62,637 nucleotides of DNA from an uncultured Bacilli bacterium. Lineage in GTDB: Bacteria; Bacillota_I; Bacilli_A; RF39; UBA660. The translations under genes and the position numbers were made by a program. Numbering within the stretch: position 1 is the stretch's first letter; every line of letters starts with the position of its first letter. Positions 14,759 to 24,550 of the stretch are shown in pieces. The notes under the pieces were generated by a model. The model was not told where the DNA came from and did not search any database. It saw nothing but the letters and a program-made list of their open reading frames with translations. The DNA is taken from positions 68,047-130,683 of the forward strand of contig CANQID010000001.1 in assembly GCA_947623925.1 (NCBI GenBank). The letters run 5' to 3'.

Positions 14759-15178
14759 ATGAGAAAATATTATCTCTTTAGTATAAGGAGAGAATTTTAT
14801 AATGTATATAAAAAAAATTCTTATGTTTTATATAAAACTTTAGAAAATTTATATAGTCTAAAAAAAGAAAATTTACAATATGGTGTCGCATTATTTAATC
14901 AGATTTGTAATTTGATAGATAAAGATAATATACATAGTATATTTAGCGAATACATAAAGATAAATGAAAATAAATATTTAGTAAACGAAAAAAAAGAAGA
15001 AACAATTATTACTATAAGAAATCCGTATATTTTATATAATACAAACATGAATTTTCCACCTTCAATGGCAAAGTTATATTCTGATAATAAATTTATATTT
15101 GTAATAGATTTTAAAAATAAAGATTATTTTTGGTTAGATGAACATATTGTAATAAAAAGTAAATATACTTTAATATAG
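14759..15178 (+). CDS. sirA: SirA-like protein (inhibitor of DnaA)
   Basis: The 139-residue protein begins MRKYYLFSIRREFYNVY and ends with FVIDFKNKDYFWLDEH, which lines up with the start (HYYTYLIKEEFANHYF) and end (LAMDFNSKRYGWLNP) of Bacillus SirA/YneE. SirA binds domain I of DnaA and blocks replication initiation at the onset of sporulation. The position between the lexA/yneA pair and yneF is the same as in Bacillus, which supports the match despite low identity. Start chosen at 14759 because GGTGAT lies three bases upstream. Whether this organism sporulates is not shown, so the protein could control DnaA in another setting, such as SOS. Confidence 0.65.
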   Translation: MRKYYLFSIRREFYNVYKKNSYVLYKTLENLYSLKKENLQYGVALFNQICNLIDKDNIHSIFSEYIKINENKYLVNEKKEETIITIRNPYILYNTNMNFPPSMAKLYSDNKFIFVIDFKNKDYFWLDEHIVIKSKYTLI

Positions 15179-15228
15179 TATTGTAATATTTAATTAATTT
15201 TAGTAAAATATACCTAGGAGGAAATAAA

Positions 15229-15447
15229 ATGGAATTATTAATGGATATATTAAAAATATTAGGTGGTTTAATTGTAGGTGGTATAATAGGATTTATAATT
15301 GCTCGTAATTATATGAAAAAATATTTAAAGAAAAATCCACCTATTAATGAACAGATGATAAAAGCAATGATGACTCAAATGGGAAGGACACCAAGTCAAA
15401 AACAAGTTAATCAAATGATGAAATCAATGAGTAAATATATGGATTAA
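15229..15447 (+). CDS. yneF: YneF family small membrane protein (UPF0154)
   Basis: This 72-residue protein has one N-terminal membrane helix (about 8-28, [18 protein letters not shown]) and the family signature [28 protein letters not shown]. YneF is widespread in Firmicutes and has no agreed function. It follows sirA as in Bacillus, has an AGGAGG site and ends at a strong bidirectional terminator. Confidence 0.9.
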   Translation: MELLMDILKILGGLIVGGIIGFIIARNYMKKYLKKNPPINEQMIKAMMTQMGRTPSQKQVNQMMKSMSKYMD

Positions 15448-15448
15448 A

Positions 15449-15477
15449 AAATTATAGAAAAATCTATAATTTTTTTG
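15449..15477. terminator. Bidirectional terminator after yneF
   Basis: AAATTATAGA and TCTATAATTT with an AAAA loop and T runs on both strands; overlaps the end of the acetyltransferase gene. Confidence 0.8.
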
Positions 15478-15943
15478 TTATTGTATTTTCTTTACAATAA
15501 ATTTGATTTACTGAATGACTGTAACCACATGAAAGTGCAGTTTTAATAGAAGGTATATTATCATCAGATATACATAACTTAATATAACTAACGAAATTAT
15601 AATTTTTAAATATATAATTTGTAACTTCACTCAAAACCATTTTACCATAATTTTTACCGCGTTTTTCTATATCAATTGCTGCTCTTAAATAAACAGCATT
15701 TTCTTTCTCATTAAATCCACCTATGTTTAGATATCCTATTAGATCATTATTATCATAAATAAGTAAACCTCTATCAAAAAATGTGTTTTTAGGATAATTA
15801 TGTAGAAGACTACCCATACCTCTAAATCTAGTAGTAATAGTTTTATCATTGACTAATTTTTTAAAAAATTGCAAATGTTCTTTATTGCTTTTATCAAATC
15901 CAGATAAAGTAAGAGTTTCTAGTTTAAATGTATCTATATTCAT
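15464..15943 (-). CDS. GNAT family N-acetyltransferase
   Basis: The 159-residue protein shows the GNAT acetyl-CoA motif as IEKRGKNYGKMVLSEV (about 105-120; R-G-x-x-Y-G) preceded by the strand NAVYLRAAID, and a final ALSCGYSHSVNQIY of the usual motif B region. Substrate cannot be deduced. It is closest in style to acetyltransferases acting on small molecules or amino groups. It is transcribed toward yneF and is divergent from the amidotransferase gene, with GGTGAT upstream of its ATG. Confidence 0.75.
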   Translation of the reverse strand: MNIDTFKLETLTLSGFDKSNKEHLQFFKKLVNDKTITTRFRGMGSLLHNYPKNTFFDRGLLIYDNNDLIGYLNIGGFNEKENAVYLRAAIDIEKRGKNYGKMVLSEVTNYIFKNYNFVSYIKLCISDDNIPSIKTALSCGYSHSVNQIYCKENTITKKL

Positions 15944-16004
15944 AATATCACCAATTTAATTTTACCACATTTTTTTAAAAGCATAAAATAAATTAGGTGA
16001 TATT

Positions 16005-16598
16005 ATGGAAACAATTGGTGTTGTTACAAGAATTGATAAAACTGAGAATAATGATGTTTATGTTTATAATAAAAAAATAATAGATTACTTAATTAATAAA
16101 AATGTAAGAATTATACCTTTAATTACATATGATATTAGTTTAATAAAAATGTGTGATGGATTTATATTACCGGGTGGAGACTTTAAAACAATAGATTTTT
16201 TAATAATTAAGTATGCATACGAATTTGATAAATCACTTTTAGGTATATGTTTAGGAATGCAAAGCATAGGTGAATATTTTGGAGGTACTTTAATAAAAAC
16301 ACCCAATCATTATTCAAAAGATATATATGTACATAATGTATTTATAGATAAATCATCTAAACTATATCAAATATTAGGAACAGAAAATATTTATGTAAAT
16401 AGTAGACATAATGATAAATTAATAAATACAAATATAAAAGTAAGTGCATATTCTACTGACAATGTAATAGAGGCGATAGAAGATAGTTCTAAAAAATTTT
16501 TAATAGGTGTACAATGGCACCCAGAATCATTATATACATATAATGTATTAGCGGACAAATTATTAGATAGTTTTATAAAATCATGCAAGGAGGATTAA
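16005..16598 (+). CDS. Class I glutamine amidotransferase-like hydrolase (gamma-glutamyl-GABA hydrolase family)
   Basis: The 197-residue protein has the class I amidotransferase triad: Cys in LLGICLGMQSIGE (about 81-93), and His and Glu in VQWHPES (about 169-175), plus the oxyanion strand ILPGGDF. It is short for peptidase C26/PuuD proteins (about 240) but has their layout. It would hydrolyse a gamma-glutamyl bond. It ends one base before murF and so is in an operon with it, and a role in wall precursor or glutamyl-peptide turnover is possible. It should not be taken for GatD, whose partner MurT is not here. Confidence 0.7.
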   Translation: METIGVVTRIDKTENNDVYVYNKKIIDYLINKNVRIIPLITYDISLIKMCDGFILPGGDFKTIDFLIIKYAYEFDKSLLGICLGMQSIGEYFGGTLIKTPNHYSKDIYVHNVFIDKSSKLYQILGTENIYVNSRHNDKLINTNIKVSAYSTDNVIEAIEDSSKKFLIGVQWHPESLYTYNVLADKLLDSFIKSCKED

Positions 16599-16599
16599 T

Positions 16600-17937
16600 A
16601 TGAATCTTCATGATATTTTAAAGATAAGTAATGGTGAAATTATAAACGGAGATATAACAGACCAAAAAATAAATAAAATACAAATAGATAGCAGAAAAAT
16701 AGAACAAAATGATGTATTCATTTGTATAAAAGGAAAAACTAAAGATGGACATGATTATATAAATGAAGTAAAAAATAAATGTTCATGTATTATAGTACAA
16801 AAAGATGTTATAGTAGATAATAATGTTTTAATAATAAAAGTAGATGATACAACTGAATTTATAGGTGATTTAGCTAATTTTATAAGAAAAAAGAATTTAA
16901 CTGTACCACTTATAGCGATAACAGGAAGTGTAGGTAAAACAACTACAAAAGAATTATTAAATCATGTACTTAGTTATAAATATAATATTTTATATACAAA
17001 AGGTAATTATAATAACAATATAGGTATTCCAACAACACTTTTTGAATTAAATGAAAATAATAATTTAATAATATTAGAAATGGGAATGAATCATTTAAAT
17101 GAAATAAGTAAATTATCTAAAATGACTTTACCAAATACTTGTATTATTACAAATATAGGTACATCACATATAGGATATTTAAAAAGTAAAAAAAACATTT
17201 TGAAAGCAAAAATGGAAATAACAGATGGATTAGAAGATGGTATATTAATATTAAATAATAATGATAAATTATTAAAAAAAATTAAAAAAAATAAAAATAA
17301 TACTATTTATAATATAAGTGAATTTGAAGTGTTTAACATTATAAATACTTATGAACATTTATTTTTTACACTTAAATACAATAATAAAAAATATAATGTA
17401 AAATTTAATATTCCAAATGTTTCACTTATTGATAACATATTATTAGTAATTAAAACAAGTTTGATATATGGTATGGATATAGATACTATAATTAATAGAA
17501 TAGAAGACTTTAAAAAAATAGAAGGAAGAAATAATGTAATTGAATTAGAAAATAATTCAATATTAGTAGATGACTGTTATAATGCTTGTTTTGAGTCAAT
17601 AATAAGTTCTTTAAAAATGATAAAAAACTTTAAAGATGAAAAAATAATTATATTAGGTGATATATTAGAATTAGGAGAGTATTCTAAAAAAATACATTTA
17701 AAAATAGGAAAATTTTTAAAAAAATATGTAAATAGTAATAGTATATTAGTAATTACTATAGGAACAAACATGAAACTTATTAAAAAATATATAAAATGTA
17801 TAAGTTTTAATACAAGTGAAGAAGTAAATAATTATTTAAGTAACATTGATCTTAAAAATAAATGCATATTTTTAAAAGGTTCTAGAGGAATGCACTTAGA
17901 AAAAATAAAAGAATTTTTATTAAATAAAATTAATTAA
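16600..17937 (+). CDS. murF: UDP-N-acetylmuramoyl-tripeptide--D-alanyl-D-alanine ligase
   Basis: MurF adds D-Ala-D-Ala to the UDP-MurNAc tripeptide, the last cytoplasmic step of the stem peptide. The 445-residue protein has the N-terminal MurF domain (IDSRKIEQNDVFICIKGKTKDGHDY, split around residue 30-50), the ATP loop AITGSVGKTTTKEL (about 106-119), NNIGIP and LEMGMNH in the middle domain, and the C-terminal DDCYNACFESI. Codons are extremely AT-rich, with long Lys/Asn runs. It is preceded by an amidotransferase gene with a GGAGG ribosome site at the junction. Confidence 0.93.
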   Translation: MNLHDILKISNGEIINGDITDQKINKIQIDSRKIEQNDVFICIKGKTKDGHDYINEVKNKCSCIIVQKDVIVDNNVLIIKVDDTTEFIGDLANFIRKKNLTVPLIAITGSVGKTTTKELLNHVLSYKYNILYTKGNYNNNIGIPTTLFELNENNNLIILEMGMNHLNEISKLSKMTLPNTCIITNIGTSHIGYLKSKKNILKAKMEITDGLEDGILILNNNDKLLKKIKKNKNNTIYNISEFEVFNIINTYEHLFFTLKYNNKKYNVKFNIPNVSLIDNILLVIKTSLIYGMDIDTIINRIEDFKKIEGRNNVIELENNSILVDDCYNACFESIISSLKMIKNFKDEKIIILGDILELGEYSKKIHLKIGKFLKKYVNSNSILVITIGTNMKLIKKYIKCISFNTSEEVNNYLSNIDLKNKCIFLKGSRGMHLEKIKEFLLNKIN

Positions 17938-17999
17938 ATATTTAACTTTTTAAAATTTGTTGTTTTTAGATTAATATTATTATATAATTACTTAGGTGA

Positions 18000-19113
<1,114 letters not shown>

Positions 19114-19115
<2 letters not shown>

Positions 19116-19144
19116 TTGTTTTTTAAAAGAGGCAACTTTTTTTA
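19114..19144 (+). terminator. Terminator of tgt
   Basis: AGTTG and CAACT enclose a 14-base loop and are followed by seven T residues. Confidence 0.6.
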
Positions 19145-19318
19145 AATTTACAAACTTTATAAATTTAAAATAAATAATAAAAAAAATAAAAAAAGAATTT
19201 AAAAATTGTATAAATAAAAATAAAAAATCAAATAAAAAATAAAACAAAATTTAAAAATCATTGATTTTACATAAAAAAATACAAATGATATTCTTACCTC
19301 GGAAGAGGAGGAAAAATA

Positions 19319-20191
19319 ATGACATCAACTAAATTATTAGATCCAACTTATGATTGTATATTTAAAGCAATAATGTTGGATAAAGATAATAAAGAATATT
19401 TAAAAAAATTAATAAGTTTAATAACTAATATAAATATTAAGTATTTAAAAAATATGCATATAGAAAATGTAGAACATAAAATAGGAAATAAAAAAGATAA
19501 AATATTAAAATCAGATATAATAGTAACAGTAGATAACCATATAATAAATTTAGAAATGAATAGAGAATATTATGAAGGAGTAAAAGAGAAGAATAGTATG
19601 TATATGCATAAAATAATGGGAGAACAAATGTCAGTAGGAGATAAATATAGAGATATAAAAATAGTAATCCAAATAAACTTTGATAATTATAATAAATTTA
19701 AGAAAGAAAAAGAAGTATATGAATTTATAATGAAAGAAAGAGAAACGAATGAAATATTAAGTGAAAAATTTAGAGAGTATCATGTAAATCTTGAATATAT
19801 AAGAAAAAAATGTTATGATAAAAAAGAAATAAATCAGTTAGAAAGATATTGTATGCCATTAGTAATAGAAATATTAGAGGAATTAGAAGAAAAAGTAAAA
19901 GGAGATGAGATATTGGAAAGTGTAATGGTGAAAATGACAAGATTATTAGAAGATAAGAAGATATTAGGGTTATATGATGCAGAAAAACAAGATAGAATGA
20001 TAAAAGATGCACAAATAGAATATGCAACAAAATTAGGGTTAGAAGAAGGAGAAAAAATTGGAATTGAAAAAGGAAAAATAACAGTCCAAAAAAGTATAAT
20101 AGAAAACATGATAAAAGAAGGACTTGATTATGATACAATATCAAAATATACAAATATAAGTATAGCTGATATTAATGAAATATTAAAATAA
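19319..20191 (+). CDS. Rpn family recombination-promoting nuclease / PD-(D/E)XK transposase-like protein
   Basis: The 290-residue protein opens with LDPTYDCIFKAIM, the usual start of the PDDEXK_2 (Rpn/YhgA-like) family. The nuclease core is KSDIIVTVDNHIINLEMN (about 61-78: Asp, then Glu in the IxLExN strand). The C-terminal third is helical and ends with GLEEGEKIGIEKGK and a small helix-turn-helix-like segment (DYDTISKYTNIS). Rpn proteins cut DNA and stimulate RecA-independent recombination, and they usually occur in many copies. About 170 bases before it are A/T low-complexity DNA with no other feature, and its codon use is even more A-rich than its neighbours, which fits a mobile origin. 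Confidence 0.8.
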   Translation: MTSTKLLDPTYDCIFKAIMLDKDNKEYLKKLISLITNINIKYLKNMHIENVEHKIGNKKDKILKSDIIVTVDNHIINLEMNREYYEGVKEKNSMYMHKIMGEQMSVGDKYRDIKIVIQINFDNYNKFKKEKEVYEFIMKERETNEILSEKFREYHVNLEYIRKKCYDKKEINQLERYCMPLVIEILEELEEKVKGDEILESVMVKMTRLLEDKKILGLYDAEKQDRMIKDAQIEYATKLGLEEGEKIGIEKGKITVQKSIIENMIKEGLDYDTISKYTNISIADINEILK

Positions 20192-20197
20192 TAGTAA

Positions 20198-20222
20198 CAT
20201 GAGTTTTGACTCATGCTTTTTA
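20198..20222 (+). terminator. Terminator of the Rpn gene
   Basis: CATGAGT and ACTCATG with a TTTG loop, followed by CTTTTTATT. Confidence 0.75.
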
Positions 20223-20251
20223 TTGCAAAAGAATAATCTTTGTGCTATACT
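20223..20251 (+). promoter_or_regulatory. Promoter of the ABC transporter operon
   Basis: TTGCAA (20223-20228), 17 bases, TATACT (20246-20251), about 55 bases before the ATPase gene. Confidence 0.55.
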
Positions 20252-20307
20252 TGTATTAATAATAAGGTAGATAGTTATACAAATATTAAAGTAAGTAAGG
20301 AGAAGGC

Positions 20308-21039
20308 ATGAAAGAAATTATTAAAGTAGAAAACTTAAAAAAGAAAATAGGTAGAAAAGTTATACTACATAACCTTTCATTTTCAGTTGATGAAGGTAAG
20401 ATAGTAGGTATAGTTGGTCCAAATGGAGCAGGAAAAAGTACATTAATTAAAACAATGCTTGGTCTTTATAAAATAACAAGTGGAAATATTTATATAAATG
20501 GATATTCAGTTAAAAATAATTTAGAGAAATGTTTAAATAATATAGGTTGTATTATAGAAAATCCTGATATGTATACTAATTTAAGTGGTAGAAAAAATAT
20601 AGAATTATATGCTAATTTATGTGATATATATGATAAAAAATATATAAATAATATAATTACTTTAGTAAAATTGGAAAATAGAATAGATGATAAAGTAAAA
20701 ACATATTCTTTAGGAATGAGACAAAGACTTGGAATTGCTTGTGCTTTAGTATTAAATCCCAAAATATTAATTTTAGATGAGCCAACAAATGGCCTTGATC
20801 CATTTGGTATAAAAGAATTAAGAGAATTATTAAAAGAAGTTAATGAAAAAACAAACATGACAATTATTATTTCTAGTCATATATTAGAAGAAATGCAAAA
20901 AATATGTGATGAAGTCATATTAATAGATGATGGAAATTTTGTTGAAAATGTAAATATAGAAGACATGAAAGAAAAAGGATTATCATTAGAAGACATATTT
21001 ATAGAAAAACTACATGGTTCAAAAGGGCAATTGAGGTGA
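20308..21039 (+). CDS. ABC transporter ATP-binding protein
   Basis: This 243-residue ATPase has Walker A GPNGAGKST (about 36-44), the signature YSLGMRQRLG, Walker B ILILDEPTNGLDP and the switch His (ISSHILEE). The C terminus ends with the tail seen in ABC-2 type drug or antibiotic exporters. It forms a pair with the permease that follows after three bases. The substrate is unknown; similar pairs export peptides or give bacitracin or lantibiotic resistance, but no biosynthetic genes are nearby. Confidence 0.9.
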   Translation: MKEIIKVENLKKKIGRKVILHNLSFSVDEGKIVGIVGPNGAGKSTLIKTMLGLYKITSGNIYINGYSVKNNLEKCLNNIGCIIENPDMYTNLSGRKNIELYANLCDIYDKKYINNIITLVKLENRIDDKVKTYSLGMRQRLGIACALVLNPKILILDEPTNGLDPFGIKELRELLKEVNEKTNMTIIISSHILEEMQKICDEVILIDDGNFVENVNIEDMKEKGLSLEDIFIEKLHGSKGQLR

Positions 21040-21042
21040 GTT

Positions 21043-22662
21043 ATGAAAATATTTAAGTTAGTAAACTTCGAATTAAAAAAATTTTTAAGTTTAAAAAAAG
21101 TAATATTGATAACACTTATCTTAATTTTAACTTGTTTTGGATTTATAAAATTTTTTGAATTTAATTGCAATAAAAATAATATACAAAATTATTTCTCAAC
21201 ACCTATAGAAGAACTTAAACCATTATTAGAAAAATACAAAAAAGATTTTGAAAAAGAAAGAACTGCTCAAAATTTTTATATTCTTTTGTTATTAGATGAC
21301 AAGATAAGTGAGATGGAAATGTTTAATGGAGAAGTCATAACTTTTGGTGATTGGAGGTCTAATGTCTTAGATATAATTCATAGTATTAATAATCAAGAAT
21401 ATTTTGCAAAAATATATTTAGAAGATGTCGATATGAAAGATTTTGCATTAGATAAAAATTATGAAAATAAAGAAGAAGCACAAGAGGATTTAAATAAATT
21501 AGAAGAAGATAAAAAACCATTTCTAGATATTATTAAAAATGGTAAATATTATGATTATGTTGAAATGTTATTAGAAAATGAAAAAGAATCTTTAAAGTCA
21601 ATTGAAGGAGATATTAAATTAATAGAAAAAAATGCAGTACTCCCAAATTATACAGCTGTTAGTAGATTACATAATTTAATAAGCGAAAAAAATGTTTCAA
21701 TGGATAAAATTAAATTATATAATTATGCAATAGATAACAAAATAGAAGATAGTAGTGATTGGAGATACAAGGTAATTCAAAATATAATTTTCAACTTAAA
21801 TAATCAACATAAAATATTAGATAATGAAGAAGAGTTTTCTTATAATAAAAGTAGTACTAGTACATATGTAACTTATGAAAATTACTTAAAACAACAACAA
21901 TCATTGATTGATGATGCAACAAATAAAAATAATAAAAACTGGTATTATTTAGAACATGATATAAAACCATTAACTTTGGATTCGAATACTTTTTCTATGC
22001 CATACACAACTAGATTATCTATGAATAATGTTTACTATATGGTAATTGTTTCTTTAATTATAACAATAATAATGTGTGGCGGAATAGTTGCAAATGAACA
22101 TAAAACAGGAAGTATTAGACTTCTTCTTACAAAGCCATATAAAAGATGGAAAGTATTATTATCAAAATTACTTTCTGTATTTACAATATTTATTGTTATG
22201 TGTGCTATAAGTTATATAATTACATATATATTAAGTGGAATAATGTATGGATTTGGTGATTTTACTATTCCTATTGTTATAAATCAAAATAAAGTTATAA
22301 CTGATGTTTCTTATACTTTATTTACACTAAAAAATATGGCACTTTCAATAGTAATTTCATTGTTATTTTTAAGTTTATCATTTAGTATATCTTCAATAAC
22401 ATTTAAAACATCTGTATCAATATCTATATTATTAATTTTAATATTTGTACTTTCATTATTGCCACTTATGCTTAAATTTGATGCTATATTTACATATATA
22501 CCATTTGTTTTAATAAATTTTTATGAAGCAATTTTCCCACATTTTAATACAGGATTTTCAAATATAAATATTGATACATCAATTATTGTTTCATTAATAA
22601 TGATGTTTGTAATTTTATTTATTACATTTATAATTTATTGTAAAAGAGATATAAAAAATTAA
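21043..22662 (+). CDS. ABC-2 type transporter permease
   Basis: The 539-residue membrane protein has one N-terminal segment (about 18-38), then a large hydrophilic region (about 45-320) outside the membrane, then five or six segments to the C terminus, including a NEHKTGSIRLLLTKPYKRWKVLLSKL coupling region (split around residue 351-376). This is the layout of ABC-2 family subunits such as BcrB/NatB-type exporters with an enlarged extracytoplasmic loop. It follows the ATPase gene after three bases and ends at a strong terminator. Confidence 0.8.
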   Translation: MKIFKLVNFELKKFLSLKKVILITLILILTCFGFIKFFEFNCNKNNIQNYFSTPIEELKPLLEKYKKDFEKERTAQNFYILLLLDDKISEMEMFNGEVITFGDWRSNVLDIIHSINNQEYFAKIYLEDVDMKDFALDKNYENKEEAQEDLNKLEEDKKPFLDIIKNGKYYDYVEMLLENEKESLKSIEGDIKLIEKNAVLPNYTAVSRLHNLISEKNVSMDKIKLYNYAIDNKIEDSSDWRYKVIQNIIFNLNNQHKILDNEEEFSYNKSSTSTYVTYENYLKQQQSLIDDATNKNNKNWYYLEHDIKPLTLDSNTFSMPYTTRLSMNNVYYMVIVSLIITIIMCGGIVANEHKTGSIRLLLTKPYKRWKVLLSKLLSVFTIFIVMCAISYIITYILSGIMYGFGDFTIPIVINQNKVITDVSYTLFTLKNMALSIVISLLFLSLSFSISSITFKTSVSISILLILIFVLSLLPLMLKFDAIFTYIPFVLINFYEAIFPHFNTGFSNINIDTSIIVSLIMMFVILFITFIIYCKRDIKN

Positions 22663-22669
22663 TTTATAA

Positions 22670-22697
22670 AAAAATCGGAATTTATTTTCCGATTTTT
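22670..22697. terminator. Bidirectional terminator
   Basis: AAAAATCGGAA and TTCCGATTTTT around a six-base loop, between the permease gene and the converging kinase-like gene. Confidence 0.8.
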
Positions 22698-23442
22698 ATA
22701 ATTTATATTTTTTTTGATATTCATCAACTATATAACCATCATTATATTCCTTTTTATTAACTAATAATAAATTTTTATACATTTCATATATCTTTTTAGG
22801 TTCAAAAATACTTATTAAATCTTTTCTTATATTTTGTGTTGCTGCACTAATTGGATATTTATACATTAAACAATATGTCATTATATTAAATAAATAAACA
22901 TCAAAATTTTTATCAATTTTTCCAAATTTTCTTATATATTCTTTATATAACATATTTTTTTTATAGTTTTTAAAATTAGAAAATTCACAATTAATAATAT
23001 CATTTAAATATACATTATTATTTTCATCAACGCTAAAGTTATCAGAACAAATATCACAATGTATTATATTATTTTCATGAAGTTCAGTAATGATATCTTT
23101 TGCTTTTTCAAGTACATCAATTTTAATTTTTTTTCTCTTAAAAGCATATTCAGATAAAGGGTCAGTTTTTTTATCTAGTTTAACCGCAAAACCATAAGGA
23201 ATTTTATTAATATTAACAATCATATCAGGTAATATAATTCTATTAGAAAAATTAAAACTATTTATTTTTTTTAATTTGCAAATTTTATTATAAATAACAT
23301 TAATGTCATTATCTTTAAATATATTTATAATATATTTTGATCCATCAACTGTTGTTAAAAATTTAATATATTGTTCATCAAATGAACTATTAATTTTATC
23401 CATATTACTTATATCATCATTAGTAAAATAAATTTTTTTCAT
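22696..23442 (-). CDS. Protein-kinase-fold protein
   Basis: The 248-residue protein carries IIHCDICSDNFSV (about 140-152), which corresponds to the HRDLKxxN catalytic loop with Asp and Asn conserved, and YLNDII, a degenerate metal-binding DFG-like site with the Asp kept. An earlier PYGFAVKLDKKT could supply the ATP Lys. This resembles small eukaryotic-like kinases or sugar/aminoglycoside phosphotransferases. The target is unknown. I chose the ATG at 23442 because GTGAT lies four bases upstream; GTG 23451 and ATG 23448 are alternatives. It has no membrane segment and no PASTA domain, so it is not the PrkC type. Confidence 0.6.
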   Translation of the reverse strand: MKKIYFTNDDISNMDKINSSFDEQYIKFLTTVDGSKYIINIFKDNDINVIYNKICKLKKINSFNFSNRIILPDMIVNINKIPYGFAVKLDKKTDPLSEYAFKRKKIKIDVLEKAKDIITELHENNIIHCDICSDNFSVDENNNVYLNDIINCEFSNFKNYKKNMLYKEYIRKFGKIDKNFDVYLFNIMTYCLMYKYPISAATQNIRKDLISIFEPKKIYEMYKNLLLVNKKEYNDGYIVDEYQKKYKL

Positions 23443-23473
23443 AAACATCACAAATAGATATTATAACTTAATT

Positions 23474-23848
23474 TTATTTATTGTCAATCTTTTTAAAATT
23501 TATTCCTATCATAGAAGCAGTAGTCGAAGTTAAAAGTAATATTGAATAATAAATTATTATTTTTAAACTTAAGTTATTTCTAAAAAATATTATACTGAAT
23601 AAAAACATTATTATTAAAATAATAAGACCATATTTTATACCTTCAAGCCATCCTTTAGAAATAGATTTTTTTCCTATTAAAAAACTACCTATAAATATAG
23701 AAATAATTGGTATTAAAATTTTTATAAATTTAAATATTGTATCATTTATAATATTAAAATAATTAAAAATAGAAAAAATAAATGTTAATCCTATAATAAA
23801 GCAAATTGTATATATTAGTGATATACCTATTTTTTTTACTTGTTCCAT
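23474..23848 (-). CDS. TIGR04086 family membrane protein (YrzE-like)
   Basis: The 124-residue protein has four membrane helices and the motif GSFLIGKKSISKGWLEGIKYG between helices 2 and 3, which is diagnostic of TIGR04086/YrzE. Its function is unknown. In Bacillus, yrzE lies next to spoVB and comN; here these are 0.7 to 2 kb away on both strands, so the neighbourhood is kept though rearranged. AGGAGG precedes the ATG. Confidence 0.8.
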   Translation of the reverse strand: MEQVKKIGISLIYTICFIIGLTFIFSIFNYFNIINDTIFKFIKILIPIISIFIGSFLIGKKSISKGWLEGIKYGLIILIIMFLFSIIFFRNNLSLKIIIYYSILLLTSTTASMIGINFKKIDNK

Positions 23849-23920
23849 ATAATCCTCCTAATAAAATATATTAATTGAATATTTTTTTATTCATATTTAC
23901 ATAATAAAAAAGGTGATAAC

Positions 23921-24550
23921 ATGTATTTAAAAATAATTTCTAAAACATTGTTTTTATATTTTTTTATAATTTTTGTATATAGAATAATGGGCAAAAAAGA
24001 AGTAGGAAAATTAGGTATAGTAGATTTAATAGTTTCAATTTTAATTGCAGAACTTGCTGCACTTTCAATAGAAGAATATAATGGTTCAATATTAGTTTCT
24101 GTTATACCAATACTTTGTTTAGTAGTCGTTCAAGTACTTTTTGGTTATATTGGATTAAAAAGTGAAAAAATAAGAAAATTATTAGATGGTAGTCCTTGTG
24201 TAATAATTAAAAATGGAAAACTTAATTTTAAAGAAATGGTTAAATTAAGATATAGTTTAGATGACTTAGTTAGTCAATTAAGAGAACAAGGTATAATGAA
24301 TATAGAAGATGTAAATTATGCAGTACTAGAAAATAATGGGAAATTATCAGTATTTAAAGAAGAAAGAAATTATCCACTGCCACTTATATTAGATGGTAAA
24401 ATAGATTACAATGTTTTAAAAGAAATTAAAAAAGATGAAAAATGGATTAATAATATATTAAATAAAAATAATATAACATTAAATAATGTATTTTATGCAT
24501 TTTACACAAAAGAAAAAACATTTATAATAAAAAAACAAGATGTATTATGA
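23921..24550 (+). CDS. DUF421 (YetF/YdfS-like) membrane protein
   Basis: The 209-residue protein has three N-terminal membrane helices (about 5-20, 32-50, 57-77) with RIMGKKEVGKLGIVDLIVSI (family motif), then a cytoplasmic domain with GSPCVIIKNGKLNFKEMVK and LREQGIMNIEDVNYAVLE. This is the DUF421 layout of YetF/YdfS; some Bacillus members sit in the spore membrane, others are general. Its TGA stop overlaps the end of the converging flippase gene by six bases. Confidence 0.88.
   Translation: MYLKIISKTLFLYFFIIFVYRIMGKKEVGKLGIVDLIVSILIAELAALSIEEYNGSILVSVIPILCLVVVQVLFGYIGLKSEKIRKLLDGSPCVIIKNGKLNFKEMVKLRYSLDDLVSQLREQGIMNIEDVNYAVLENNGKLSVFKEERNYPLPLILDGKIDYNVLKEIKKDEKWINNILNKNNITLNNVFYAFYTKEKTFIIKKQDVL

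Noticed and set aside
16005..17937. Amidotransferase and Mur ligase pair as GatD-MurT
   Set aside because: The ligase has the MurF N-terminal domain and motifs and lacks the MurT zinc ribbon; the amidotransferase is of the gamma-glutamyl hydrolase type.
19116..19318. A/T low-complexity stretch before the Rpn gene as a regulatory RNA or transposon end
   Set aside because: Only the tgt terminator and A-rich sequence are visible; no inverted repeats or target duplications.
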